Positions 9,862 through 21,681 of a stretch of 64,000 nucleotides of DNA are shown here, in pieces (positions within the stretch are counted from its first letter, which is position 1; each line of letters starts with the position of its first letter). Source of the stretch: Pseudomonas sp. LB-090624 (GTDB lineage Bacteria; Pseudomonadota; Gammaproteobacteria; Pseudomonadales; Pseudomonadaceae). The stretch covers positions 1-64,000 of the forward strand of contig NZ_QJRL01000026.1 of assembly GCF_003205205.1 (NCBI RefSeq). The letters run 5' to 3'. Position numbers and translations under genes: made by a program. Under the pieces are notes generated by a model, which was given only the letters and a program-made list of their open reading frames with translations, ran no database searches and had not been told where the DNA came from.

Positions 9862-11535
9862 TCAGGCCTTGCCGCTCACCACCATCTTGCGTGCATGGGC
9901 CAGGGATTCCTTGGTCAGGTCGATGCCGCCCAGCATCCGCGCCACTTCCTCGACTCGCTCGCGCTTGCCAAGGCTAGCCACGGCGGTGTGGGTGGTGTCG
10001 CTGTTGCGTACCTTGTGCACGAACAAATGGTGATGCCCCTGCGCCGCCACCTGCGGCAGGTGGGTCACGGTCAGTACCTGGCCGCGCTCGCCCAGGCGCC
10101 GCAGCAGTTGGCCGACGATTTCTGCCGTTGGCCCGCCAATACCCACGTCAACCTCGTCGAACACCAGGGTAGGAATGCGCGAGGTCTGCGCGGTAATCAC
10201 CTGGATCGCCAGGCTTATACGTGACAGTTCACCACCCGAAGCCACCTTCGCCAGGCCCTTGAGCGGCTGGCCAGGGTTGGCGCTGACCAACAGCTCGATC
10301 TGCTCCAAGCCATGGGGTGACAGTTCGGCGCCTTCGTTCGCTGTCAGTTCGATGCAGAAACGCCCGCCGGGCATGCCCAGGCGCTGGATTTCATGTTCCA
10401 CGGCCACTGCCAGCTGCTGGGCAGCCTGCTGGCGCAGGGCGCTGAGTTCGCGGGCCTTCTCTTTATAGTGCTGGGCAAAGGCCGCCAGTTCTTCGCCAAG
10501 CTGCTCGATCGATTCGTCGCTGGCGTTCAGGCCTTCCAGCTCTTCCATCAGCTGTTGTTGCAGGCGGGGCAGCTCAGTCGGGTGCACGCGGTGCTTGCGT
10601 GCCAGTGTATAGATAGTGTCCAGGCGCTCTTCCAGTGCCTGCAGGCGCATCGGGTCGGCGTCGAAGTTGTCGAGGAAGCGATTGAGTTCACCCATGGCCT
10701 CCTCGACTTGAATCTGCGCGCTGGCGATCAGGTTGGCGGCTTCACCCAGTGCCTTGGGTGAATTGGTGGCAGCGCCCAGGCGGTTGAGGCTGGCGGTGAG
10801 GGCGCTGAGCACATTCCCCGAATCGCTTTCGCTGCACTGGTCGATGACCTGCCGGCAGATGCCGAACAGGGCTTCGGCGCTGGTCAGGTTTTTGTGTTCC
10901 TGCTCCAGTTGCTCCAGTTCGTGTTCACCCAGGCCGAGGTTGTCCAGTTCTTCTAGCTGGTAGCTCAGCAACTGATGGCGCGCGCGTTGCTCGTCACCGG
11001 AGTTGGACAGGCGCTCCAGCTCGAGGCGGGTCTGGTTCCAGCGTTTGGCGGCCAGTTGCACTTGGCGGGCCAGGTCGACCGCGCCGGCGTACTCGTCGAG
11101 CAGGCGGCGGTGGGTGTCGGTCTTGAGCAGTGACTGATGCTCGTGCTGGCTGTGGATGTCGATCAACAGCTCGCCCAGTGCCTTGAGGTCGCCAAGCGGG
11201 CAGGGCGTGCCATTGATGTAGCCACGGCTGCGGCCTTCGGCGGTGATGACCCGGCGCAGGATGCACAGGCCGTCGTTGTCCAGATCACGCTCGGCCAGCC
11301 AGGTGTGTGCCTCGGGGATGTCCACCAGGTCGAACGTGGCGAGGATGTCTGCCTTGTCGGTGCCGGGGCGCACCACGCCGCTGTCGGCACGGTCGCCCAG
11401 GGCCAGGCCGAGGGCGTCGAGCATGATCGATTTGCCAGCACCGGTCTCGCCAGTGATGACGGACATGCCGCGAGCGATTTCGAGGTCGAGGTGCTCGACG
11501 ATGGCGTAGTTGTGAATGGACAGGTGCACCAGCAT
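9862..11535 (-). CDS. recN: DNA repair ATPase RecN
   Basis: A 557-residue SMC-like protein that supports recombinational repair of double-strand breaks. Walker A is GETGAGKS (29-36). The ABC signature region is VASGGELSRISLAIQ, and Walker B is PTLVFDEVDVGIGG near the C-terminus. The middle (about 160-370) is coiled coil rich in Leu, Glu and Gln. The gene is single and minus strand. A LexA-like box lies 25-40 bp upstream of the start, so it is expected to be strongly SOS-induced, as recN is in other bacteria. Length fits the family (about 553). Confidence 0.97.
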   Translation of the reverse strand: MLVHLSIHNYAIVEHLDLEIARGMSVITGETGAGKSIMLDALGLALGDRADSGVVRPGTDKADILATFDLVDIPEAHTWLAERDLDNDGLCILRRVITAEGRSRGYINGTPCPLGDLKALGELLIDIHSQHEHQSLLKTDTHRRLLDEYAGAVDLARQVQLAAKRWNQTRLELERLSNSGDEQRARHQLLSYQLEELDNLGLGEHELEQLEQEHKNLTSAEALFGICRQVIDQCSESDSGNVLSALTASLNRLGAATNSPKALGEAANLIASAQIQVEEAMGELNRFLDNFDADPMRLQALEERLDTIYTLARKHRVHPTELPRLQQQLMEELEGLNASDESIEQLGEELAAFAQHYKEKARELSALRQQAAQQLAVAVEHEIQRLGMPGGRFCIELTANEGAELSPHGLEQIELLVSANPGQPLKGLAKVASGGELSRISLAIQVITAQTSRIPTLVFDEVDVGIGGPTAEIVGQLLRRLGERGQVLTVTHLPQVAAQGHHHLFVHKVRNSDTTHTAVASLGKRERVEEVARMLGGIDLTKESLAHARKMVVSGKA

Positions 11536-11559
11536 GGGGGCGGCTCCCGAAAGTCAGGT

Positions 11560-11575
11560 CTGGTTATTTATACAG
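11560..11575 (-). promoter_or_regulatory. LexA (SOS) box of recN
   Basis: The minus strand reads CTGT-ATAAATAA-CCAG, one base off the CTGT-N8-ACAG LexA consensus. TA and AC flanks extend the match. It lies 25-40 bp upstream of the recN start, where a repressor would cover the promoter. Confidence 0.8.
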
Positions 11576-11641
11576 TACTTTTTTCAGGCCTGCCAATGCC
11601 CCTTGGCAGATTCTGTTTCGGGCCGGAAAACCACCTTGCCC

Positions 11642-11670
11642 CTTGAAGCTGGTTTTTCCGGCCCCATATA
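11642..11670 (+). promoter_or_regulatory. Sigma-32 heat-shock promoter of grpE
   Basis: The -35 element CTTGAAG (11642-11648), a 13-bp spacer and the -10 element CCCCATATA (11662-11670) match the sigma-32 consensus closely. Transcription would begin near 11678, about 50 bp ahead of grpE. The promoter overlaps the right arm of an inverted repeat (11620-11632 with 11651-11665). Confidence 0.85.
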
Positions 11671-11727
11671 GCCGACATCCAAGGCGAGCCTGGCTCGCAG
11701 TCCACAAAATTGCGCAGGAGAGACCCC

Positions 11728-12285
11728 ATGGCTGACGAACAGCTGAACGAAAAAGACCTTAATGTTGAAGAAACTGGTGCAGAAACCACTGCTGACGCCC
11801 GTGTTCTGGAACTCGAGGAACAGCTGGCCGCCGCCAAGGACCAGTCGCTGCGCGCCGTAGCCGACCTGCAGAACGTGCGCCGTCGCGCCGAGCAGGATGT
11901 CGAAAAGGCTCACAAGTTCGCCCTGGAAAAGTTCTCCAGCGACCTGCTGCCGGTGATCGACAGCCTGGAACTGGCCTTGGCCCACTCCAGTGCCGAGGAC
12001 GAGCACGTCAAGCAGATCCGCGAAGGCGTCGAGCTGACCCTGAAGATGTTCCAGGACATCCTCAAACGCTACCACCTCGAAGCGGTCGACCCGCACGGTC
12101 AACCATTCAACCCTGAGCACCACCAGGCCATGGCCATGCAGGAAAACGCCGAGGTCGAGCCAAACAGCGTGCTGAATGTGTTCCAGAAGGGTTACCTGCT
12201 GAACGGCCGCCTGCTGCGCCCCGCCATGGTGGTGGTCAGCAAGGCGCCGAGCGCGGCGCAACCCTCGATCAATGAAAAGGCTTGA
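11728..12285 (+). CDS. grpE: Nucleotide exchange factor GrpE
   Basis: A 185-residue co-chaperone that releases ADP from DnaK. The N-terminal third is acidic and forms a long helix (ELEEQLAAAKDQSLRAVADLQNVRRRAEQD). The C-terminal beta domain carries the family pattern HHQAMAMQENAEVEPNSVLNVFQKGYLLNGRLLRPAMVVV (about residues 131-170). The chosen ATG follows an AGGAGAG ribosome site; an earlier in-frame start adds six residues. It is the first gene of the grpE-dnaK-dnaJ(-dapB) cluster, with a sigma-32 promoter upstream. Confidence 0.97.
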   Translation: MADEQLNEKDLNVEETGAETTADARVLELEEQLAAAKDQSLRAVADLQNVRRRAEQDVEKAHKFALEKFSSDLLPVIDSLELALAHSSAEDEHVKQIREGVELTLKMFQDILKRYHLEAVDPHGQPFNPEHHQAMAMQENAEVEPNSVLNVFQKGYLLNGRLLRPAMVVVSKAPSAAQPSINEKA

Positions 12286-12386
12286 AATCCTCCGGGGCAT
12301 CCCCATCTAGGTGTCAAGCCTTCAAGTATTACCGCAGTTGGCCAAAGTAGTCGCTGCTACCAAATTCAAGTTTCGGGAGAGTTAAC

Positions 12387-14312
12387 ATGGGTAAAATCAT
12401 CGGTATCGACCTGGGGACCACCAACTCGTGCGTCTCCATTCTGGAAAACGGTAACGTCAAGGTCATCGAAAACGCCGAAGGTGCGCGTACTACCCCTTCG
12501 ATCGTGGCCTACGCCAATGACGGCGAAATCCTGGTTGGTCAGTCGGCCAAGCGCCAGGCTGTGACCAACCCGCACAACACCCTGTTCGCAGTGAAGCGCC
12601 TGATTGGCCGCCGCTTCGAAGAAGACGTCGTGCAGAAAGACATCAAGCTGGTGCCGTACAAGATCGTCAAGGCGAACAACGGTGACGCCTGGGTCGAGGC
12701 TGCTGGCAAGGAAATGGCTCCGCCGCAAATCAGCGCCGAAGTCCTGAAGAAAATGAAGAAGACCGCCGAAGACTACCTCGGCGAGCCTGTCACCGAAGCG
12801 GTCATCACCGTTCCGGCCTACTTCAACGACAGCCAGCGTCAGGCTACCAAAGACGCCGGCCGCATCGCTGGCCTGGACGTAAAACGCATCATCAACGAGC
12901 CGACTGCCGCTGCACTGGCTTACGGCATGGACAAGGCCAAGGGCGACCACACCGTCATCGTTTATGACCTGGGTGGTGGTACCTTCGACGTTTCGGTCAT
13001 CGAAATTGCCGAAGTCGACGGTGAGCACCAGTTCGAAGTACTGGCCACCAACGGCGACACCTTCCTGGGTGGTGAAGACTTCGACATGCGCTTGATCGAC
13101 TACCTCGTCGACGAGTTCAAGAAAGAGTCGGGCATGGACCTGAAGAACGATCCTCTGGCCCTGCAGCGCCTGAAAGAAGCCGCAGAAAAAGCCAAGATCG
13201 AGCTGTCGTCCGCCCAGTCGACCGACGTCAACCTGCCGTACATCACTGCAGACGCCACCGGTCCTAAGCACCTGAACGTGAAGATCTCCCGCGCCAAGCT
13301 GGAGTCGCTGGTCGAAGACCTGGTCAAGCGTACCATCGAGCCTTGCCGCATCGCCCTGAAAGACGCCGGCATCGACGCAAGCAAGATCGACGACGTGATC
13401 CTGGTGGGCGGTCAGACCCGCATGCCGCTGGTGCAGAAAGAAGTTGCCGACTTCTTCGGTAAAGAAGCGCGCAAGGACGTCAACCCGGACGAAGCCGTCG
13501 CCATGGGCGCCGCCATCCAGGGTGCTGTTCTGGCCGGTGACGTGAAAGACGTGCTGCTGCTGGACGTCAGCCCGCTGACCCTGGGTATCGAAACCATGGG
13601 CGGCGTGATGACTGCGCTGATCGAGAAGAACACCACCATCCCGACCAAGAAGTCGCAGGTGTTTTCCACTGCCGACGACAACCAGGGCGCCGTGACCATT
13701 CACGTACTGCAGGGTGAGCGTAAGCAGGCTGCGCAGAACAAGTCGCTGGGCAAGTTCGACCTGGCTGACATTCCGCCAGCACCGCGTGGCGTTCCACAGA
13801 TCGAAGTGACCTTCGACATCGACGCCAACGGCATTCTGCACGTAGGCGCGAAAGACAAGGCTACCGGCAAGACTCAGTCGATCGTGATCAAGGCCAACTC
13901 CGGCCTGTCGGACGAAGAAATCGAGCGCATGGTGCGTGACGCCGAGGCAAACGCCGAGGAAGACCGCAAGTTCGAAGAGCTGGCCGCCGCCCGTAACCAG
14001 GGTGATGCGCTGGTTCACTCGACCCGTAAGATGGTCGCTGACGCGGGTGACAAGGTCACCGCTGAAGAGAAAACAGCCATCGAGGCTGCCGTTGTTGCCC
14101 TGGAAACCGCTGTCAAAGGCGACGACAAGGCCGCGATCGACGCCAAGGTCGAAGAGCTGTCCAAGGTATCTGCCCCGGTTGCCCAGAAGATGTACGCCGA
14201 GCAGTCGGCCGAGCAGCCTCAGGGTGGCGCGCAGCAGGCTGAGCCGGAAGCCAAGCACGATGACGTGGTCGACGCCGAGTTCGAAGAAGTGAAAGGCGAA
14301 GACAAGAAGTAA
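12387..14312 (+). CDS. dnaK: Chaperone DnaK (Hsp70)
   Basis: A 641-residue Hsp70. The ATPase domain opens with GIDLGTTNSCVS and contains the phosphate-2 segment VIVYDLGGGTFDVSVIE. The linker DVLLLDVSPLTLGIETMGG leads into the substrate-binding domain. The C-terminal tail is rich in Gln and Ala and ends in DAEFEEVKGEDKK, the acidic motif of proteobacterial DnaK. It works with GrpE (101 bp upstream) and DnaJ (downstream). The grpE-dnaK gap has no obvious sigma-32 promoter, so heat induction probably comes from the grpE promoter. The long antisense frame over this gene is a codon-usage shadow. Confidence 0.99.
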   Translation: MGKIIGIDLGTTNSCVSILENGNVKVIENAEGARTTPSIVAYANDGEILVGQSAKRQAVTNPHNTLFAVKRLIGRRFEEDVVQKDIKLVPYKIVKANNGDAWVEAAGKEMAPPQISAEVLKKMKKTAEDYLGEPVTEAVITVPAYFNDSQRQATKDAGRIAGLDVKRIINEPTAAALAYGMDKAKGDHTVIVYDLGGGTFDVSVIEIAEVDGEHQFEVLATNGDTFLGGEDFDMRLIDYLVDEFKKESGMDLKNDPLALQRLKEAAEKAKIELSSAQSTDVNLPYITADATGPKHLNVKISRAKLESLVEDLVKRTIEPCRIALKDAGIDASKIDDVILVGGQTRMPLVQKEVADFFGKEARKDVNPDEAVAMGAAIQGAVLAGDVKDVLLLDVSPLTLGIETMGGVMTALIEKNTTIPTKKSQVFSTADDNQGAVTIHVLQGERKQAAQNKSLGKFDLADIPPAPRGVPQIEVTFDIDANGILHVGAKDKATGKTQSIVIKANSGLSDEEIERMVRDAEANAEEDRKFEELAAARNQGDALVHSTRKMVADAGDKVTAEEKTAIEAAVVALETAVKGDDKAAIDAKVEELSKVSAPVAQKMYAEQSAEQPQGGAQQAEPEAKHDDVVDAEFEEVKGEDKK

Positions 14313-14370
14313 TCGTTGCATGTTGTCGGCCAGTTCATCGTCGTTTGCCGGTGAGCTGGTAGGATGTCGC

Positions 14371-14391
14371 CGCGCGGGGGCTTGCTCCCGC
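14371..14391. repeat. GC hairpin between dnaK and dnaJ
   Basis: GCGGG and CCCGC arms flank GGCTTGCT in the 197-bp gap. It resembles a partial REP palindrome and could act as an mRNA stability element between the two chaperone genes. No other feature was recognised in the gap. Confidence 0.4.
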
Positions 14392-14509
14392 GTTGGCGTA
14401 TCTGGAATTCGAGAATTTTTACAGCATCTGTCAGCGGCCCGTTCGGGCGAGTGGCAGGTGCTGATGGCGCGGCGCAGATGCCGGACGCCCAACAAGGTGC
14501 AAATGACCT

Positions 14510-15634
14510 ATGTCCAAGCGTGATTATTATGAGGTACTGGGTGTCGAGCGCGGCGCCAGCGAGTCTGACCTCAAAAAAGCCTATCGCCGCCTGGCGATGA
14601 AATACCACCCGGACCGCAACCCGGGTGACAAAGAGTCGGAAGACATGTTCAAGGAGGCCAACGAGGCCTACGAAGTGCTGTCTGATGCCAGCAAGCGCGC
14701 AGCGTTCGACCAGTATGGCCATGCGGGTGTCGACCCGAGCATGGGCGGTGGTGGTGCGGGCTTCGGTGGCGCCAACTTCTCCGACATCTTCGGTGATGTA
14801 TTCAGCGACTTCTTTGGCGGTGGCCGTGGTGGTGGACGCGGTGGTGCCCAGCGCGGCAGCGACCTGCGCTACACCCTGGAACTGAACCTGGAAGAAGCGG
14901 TGCGCGGCACCACGGTCAGCATCCGTGTGCCGACCCTGGTCAACTGCCAGCCGTGCGACGGCTCCGGCGCCAAGAAGGGCTCGACCCCGTCGACCTGCCC
15001 GACATGTGGTGGCATCGGCCAGGTCCGCATGCAGCAGGGCTTCTTCTCGGTGCAGCAGACCTGCCCGCGTTGCCATGGCCAGGGCAAGATCATCACCGAC
15101 CCATGCACCTCGTGCCACGGCGAAGGCCGTGTCGAGGAATACAAGACGCTGTCGGTCAAGGTGCCGGCGGGTGTCGACACCGGTGACCGCATCCGCCTGT
15201 CGGGCGAGGGCGAAGCCGGTACCCATGGTGGCCCGACTGGCGACCTGTATGTGGTGATCAGCGTGCGTGAGCACGAAATTTTCCAGCGTGACGGCAAGCA
15301 CCTGTACTGCGAAGTGCCGATCAGCTATACCGATGCTGCCCTGGGTGGCGAGCTGGAAGTGCCGACCCTCGACGGTCGCGTGAAGCTGAAGATCCCGGAA
15401 GGCACCCAGACCGGTAAGCAGTTCCGTCTGCGTGGCAAGGGTGTTGCCCCGGTGCGTGGTGGTGGTGCGGGTGACCTGCTGTGCCGTGTGGCCGTAGAAA
15501 CCCCGGTCAATCTCAGTCGCCGTCAGCGTGAGCTGCTCGAAGAGCTGCGTGATTCGCTGGAAGGCGACAGTTCCCACTCGCCCAAGGCCAGCGGCTGGTT
15601 CGATGGTGTGAAGCGCTTCTTCGGCGATCTCTGA
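14510..15634 (+). CDS. dnaJ: Chaperone DnaJ (Hsp40)
   Basis: A 374-residue class I J-protein that stimulates DnaK ATPase activity and delivers unfolded substrates. The J domain (1-70) has the HPD motif in KYHPDRNPGDK. A Gly/Phe-rich linker follows (about 75-120, with many GGG runs). The zinc domain carries four CxxCxGxG repeats (CQPCDGSG, CPTCGGIG, CPRCHGQG, CTSCHGEG). Two beta-barrel substrate domains and a short C-terminal tail complete it. It is downstream of dnaK and 13 bp ahead of dapB, which may be cotranscribed. Confidence 0.98.
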   Translation: MSKRDYYEVLGVERGASESDLKKAYRRLAMKYHPDRNPGDKESEDMFKEANEAYEVLSDASKRAAFDQYGHAGVDPSMGGGGAGFGGANFSDIFGDVFSDFFGGGRGGGRGGAQRGSDLRYTLELNLEEAVRGTTVSIRVPTLVNCQPCDGSGAKKGSTPSTCPTCGGIGQVRMQQGFFSVQQTCPRCHGQGKIITDPCTSCHGEGRVEEYKTLSVKVPAGVDTGDRIRLSGEGEAGTHGGPTGDLYVVISVREHEIFQRDGKHLYCEVPISYTDAALGGELEVPTLDGRVKLKIPEGTQTGKQFRLRGKGVAPVRGGGAGDLLCRVAVETPVNLSRRQRELLEELRDSLEGDSSHSPKASGWFDGVKRFFGDL

Positions 15635-15647
15635 CAAGGAACAGGTT

Positions 15648-16451
15648 ATGCGACGTATTGCAGTGATGGGCGCGGCGGGGCGGATGGGTAAAACCCTCAT
15701 CGAAGCCGTGCAACAAACCTCGGGCGCGGGGCTGACCGCAGCGATCGATCGCCCTGACAGCTCGTTGGTCGGGGCTGATGCCGGAGAGCTGGCGGCACTT
15801 GGCCGAATTGGCGTGCTGCTGTCCGACGACCTGGCCAAGGTTGCCGACGAGTTCGATGTACTGATCGACTTCACTCACCCCTCGGTGACCCTGAAGAACC
15901 TCGCGTTCTGCCGCAAGCATGGCAAGGCGATGATCATCGGCACGACCGGTTTTACAGTCGAAGAGAAGCAGCTGTTGGCCGAAGCTGGCAAGGACATTCC
16001 AATCGTGTTCGCCGCCAACTTCAGCGTGGGGGTCAACCTTAGCCTCAAGCTGCTGGATATGGCTGCGCGGGTGCTGGGCGATGATGTCGATATCGAAATC
16101 ATCGAGGCGCACCACCGGCACAAGGTCGATGCGCCATCGGGTACTGCGCTGCGCATGGGTGAAGTGGTTGCCAATGCGCTGGGCCGTGATCTGCAGGAAG
16201 TGGCGGTGTATGGCCGTGAAGGGCAAACCGGCGCGCGTGATCGCAAAACCATCGGTTTCGCTACCGTGCGTGCCGGCGATGTGGTGGGCGATCACACCGT
16301 GTTGTTCGCTGCCGAAGGCGAGCGCCTGGAAATCACCCACAAGGCCTCCAGCCGCATGACCTTCGCCAAGGGTGCCGTGCGTGCGGCACTGTGGCTGGAT
16401 GGGCGCGAGCCTGGCCTGTACGATATGCAGGATGTGCTCGAGCTGCGTTAA
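15648..16451 (+). CDS. dapB: 4-hydroxy-tetrahydrodipicolinate reductase
   Basis: A 267-residue NAD(P)H-dependent enzyme of the diaminopimelate/lysine pathway in the cytoplasm. The Rossmann motif is VMGAAGRMGK at the N-terminus. The catalytic HHRHKVDAPSGTAL segment follows near residue 155, and the tetramerisation domain is C-terminal. The start has an AAGGAACAG ribosome site 13 bp after dnaJ. Length matches the family (about 270). Placement after dnaJ and before carA is standard in pseudomonads and has no obvious functional logic. Confidence 0.98.
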   Translation: MRRIAVMGAAGRMGKTLIEAVQQTSGAGLTAAIDRPDSSLVGADAGELAALGRIGVLLSDDLAKVADEFDVLIDFTHPSVTLKNLAFCRKHGKAMIIGTTGFTVEEKQLLAEAGKDIPIVFAANFSVGVNLSLKLLDMAARVLGDDVDIEIIEAHHRHKVDAPSGTALRMGEVVANALGRDLQEVAVYGREGQTGARDRKTIGFATVRAGDVVGDHTVLFAAEGERLEITHKASSRMTFAKGAVRAALWLDGREPGLYDMQDVLELR

Positions 16452-16472
16452 GCCGTTCGAGTGGTATTGGCT

Positions 16473-16496
16473 GCTTCGCGGGCTTGCTCGCGAAGC
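16473..16496. repeat. REP-like palindrome after dapB
   Basis: GCTTCGCG (16473-16480) and CGCGAAGC (16489-16496) flank GGCTTGCT. This is the 'cttcgcgggc...gcgaag' core of the P. putida REP family, 21 bp after the dapB stop. Confidence 0.65.
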
Positions 16497-16583
16497 GTCC
16501 ACTGCCGATGTCAGTCTGTCGCAATCTTGTGTTTTAGAGACACATTCACGGTAGACCGAAAACGCACTTTTCTGTAAGCTACA

Positions 16584-16606
16584 GCTTTAGTGTGTCCACT
16601 AAAAGC
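16584..16606 (+). other. Upstream stem-loop in the carA leader region
   Basis: GCTTTAGTG (16584-16592) and CACTAAAAGC (16597-16606) pair apart from one bulged A around a TGTC loop. It precedes the terminator hairpin at 16636-16671 by 30 nt. It might be part of an attenuation system or an operator; the sequence alone cannot decide. Confidence 0.4.
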
Positions 16607-16635
16607 GCGCAGCGAATTGAATTCAGCACATGAAA

Positions 16636-16671
16636 GCGGGGTGACGTGTCCATACGTCACTCCGCTTTTTT
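16636..16671 (+). terminator. Intrinsic terminator/attenuator upstream of carA
   Basis: GCGGGGTGACG (16636-16646) pairs with CGTCACTCCGC (16655-16665, one G-T wobble) and is followed by six Ts. It is 185 nt after dapB and 45 nt before the carA start. It either ends the dapB transcript or attenuates carA transcription. Confidence 0.8.
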
Positions 16672-16716
16672 GCAACCTGCGATCGCCCTTTCATGCTTGA
16701 TTTACGGGAGGTCTTC

Positions 16717-17853
16717 TTGACAAAGCCAGCCATACTCGCCCTTGCCGACGGCAGTATTTTTCGCGGTGAAGCCATCGGTGCCGACGGTCAGACCGTTGGT
16801 GAGGTGGTATTCAACACCGCTATGACCGGCTACCAGGAAATCCTTACAGACCCTTCCTACGCGCAGCAAATCGTTACCCTGACCTACCCGCACATCGGCA
16901 ATACCGGTACTACGCCGGAAGATGCCGAGTCGAACCGTGTCTGGTCCGCTGGCCTGGTCATCCGTGACCTGCCGCTGCTGGCCAGCAACTGGCGTAACAC
17001 CCAGTCGCTGCCTGAGTACCTCAAGGCCAACAACGTCGTTGCCATCGCTGGCATCGACACCCGCCGCCTGACCCGTATCCTGCGTGAAAAAGGCGCCCAG
17101 AACGGTTGCATCCTCGCCGGTGACAACATCAGCGAAGAAGCCGCCATCGCCGCCGCCCGCGGCTTCCCAGGCCTGAAGGGCATGGACCTGGCCAAGGTAG
17201 TTTCCACCAAGGAACGCTACGAGTGGCGCTCCAGCGTGTGGGAGCTGAAAACCGACAGCCACCCGACCATCGACGCAGCCGACCTGCCCTACCATGTGGT
17301 CGCCTTCGACTATGGCGTGAAGCTGAACATCCTGCGCATGCTGGTTGCCCGTGGCTGCCGCGTGACCGTGGTGCCGGCCCAGACCCCTGCCAGCGAAGTG
17401 CTGGCACTCAACCCGGACGGCGTGTTCCTGTCCAACGGCCCTGGTGACCCTGAGCCGTGCGACTACGCGATCCAGGCGATCAAGGAAATCCTCGAAACCG
17501 AGATCCCGGTGTTCGGTATTTGCCTCGGCCATCAGCTGCTGGCCCTGGCTTCCGGCGCCAAGACCGTGAAAATGGGGCACGGCCACCACGGTGCCAACCA
17601 CCCGGTCCAGGACCTGGACACCGGTGTGGTCATGATCACCAGCCAGAACCACGGCTTCGCCGTTGACGAGGCAACCCTGCCGGCTAACGTTCGCGCCATT
17701 CACAAGTCGCTGTTCGACGGCACCCTGCAGGGTATCGAGCGTACCGACAAGAGCGCGTTCAGCTTCCAGGGCCACCCTGAAGCGAGCCCAGGCCCGACCG
17801 ACGTCGCGCCGCTGTTCGATCGTTTCACCGATGCCATGGCCAAGCGCCGCTGA
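16717..17853 (+). CDS. carA: Carbamoyl-phosphate synthase, small (glutaminase) subunit
   Basis: A 378-residue subunit that hydrolyses glutamine and passes ammonia to CarB, feeding both arginine and pyrimidine synthesis. The class I amidotransferase triad is visible: Cys269 in FGICLGHQ, with His353 and Glu355 in FQGHPEASPGP. I chose the TTG start (TTG ACA AAG) because a GGGAGGT ribosome site lies five bases upstream and the product then begins TKPAILALADGSIFRG like its homologues. An in-frame ATG at 16693 would add eight unrelated residues. It is followed after 105 bp by carB. A terminator-like hairpin precedes it. Confidence 0.97.
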   Translation: MTKPAILALADGSIFRGEAIGADGQTVGEVVFNTAMTGYQEILTDPSYAQQIVTLTYPHIGNTGTTPEDAESNRVWSAGLVIRDLPLLASNWRNTQSLPEYLKANNVVAIAGIDTRRLTRILREKGAQNGCILAGDNISEEAAIAAARGFPGLKGMDLAKVVSTKERYEWRSSVWELKTDSHPTIDAADLPYHVVAFDYGVKLNILRMLVARGCRVTVVPAQTPASEVLALNPDGVFLSNGPGDPEPCDYAIQAIKEILETEIPVFGICLGHQLLALASGAKTVKMGHGHHGANHPVQDLDTGVVMITSQNHGFAVDEATLPANVRAIHKSLFDGTLQGIERTDKSAFSFQGHPEASPGPTDVAPLFDRFTDAMAKRR

Positions 17854-17958
17854 GCATCCTGCTTCAAGGCCCCGGGCCGGCACACGCCGCGCCCGGCAGC
17901 GCCTGACCCAGATTGTTCAAAGCGGCTTGCCGACTGACCCCGGATTTGAGTGACCACC

Positions 17959-21176
<3,218 letters not shown>

Positions 21177-21180
<4 letters not shown>

Positions 21181-21659
21181 GTATTACCAAGTACCCGATG
21201 ACCGTCCAGGGCGCCCGCGCCCTGGAAGAGGAGCATCTGTTCCTGAGCAAGACCGAGCGCCCGCGCCTGAGCCAGGCCATCGGTGAAGCACGGGAACTGG
21301 GTGACCTCAAGGAAAACGCCGAATACCATGCCGCCCGCGAGGAGCAGGGCATGGTCGAGGCGCGTATCCGTGATATCGAAGGCCGTCTGCAGAATTCGGT
21401 GGTCATTGATGTGACCACTATCCCTCATACTGGCAAGGTGATTTTCGGTACCACCGTGGTACTGGCCAACACCGAAACAGATGAAGAGGTGACCTACCAG
21501 ATCGTTGGCGAGGATGAAGCCGACGTGAAGCAGGGCAAGCTGTCGAGCGGCGCTCCCATTGCCCGTGCCATCATCGGCAAGGAAGAAGGTGATACCGTCG
21601 TCGTCAAGACGCCTAGTGGCACGGTCGAGTACGAGATTGTCGAAGTCAAGCACATCTGA
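21177..21659 (+). CDS. greA: Transcription elongation factor GreA
   Basis: A 160-residue factor that stimulates RNA cleavage in backtracked RNA polymerase. The N-terminal coiled coil carries the family signatures LGDLKENAEYHAAREEQG (about residues 42-59) and DIEGRLQNS. The acidic tip residues fall in the D/E of this hairpin. The C-terminal FKBP-like domain contains SSGAPIARAIIGKEEGDTVVVKTPSG. The ATGA overlap with carB (4 nt) implies one transcript carA-carB-greA. Confidence 0.98.
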
Positions 21660-21681
21660 CCGGCGCCTGCGGGCGCCATCC

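Noticed and set aside
12300..12386. A second heat-shock promoter directly upstream of dnaK
   Set aside because: CTTGAAG occurs only on the opposite strand, with no CCCCAT partner at correct spacing.
12366..14495. A 709-residue antisense open frame over dnaK
   Set aside because: It follows the third-codon-position GC pattern of dnaK on the opposite strand and has no recognisable domain or ribosome site. Long frames antisense to dnaK are a known annotation artefact.
16630..16644. A four-codon leader peptide before carA
   Set aside because: No ribosome binding site and no regulatory codon run. It more likely arises by chance at the hairpin foot.
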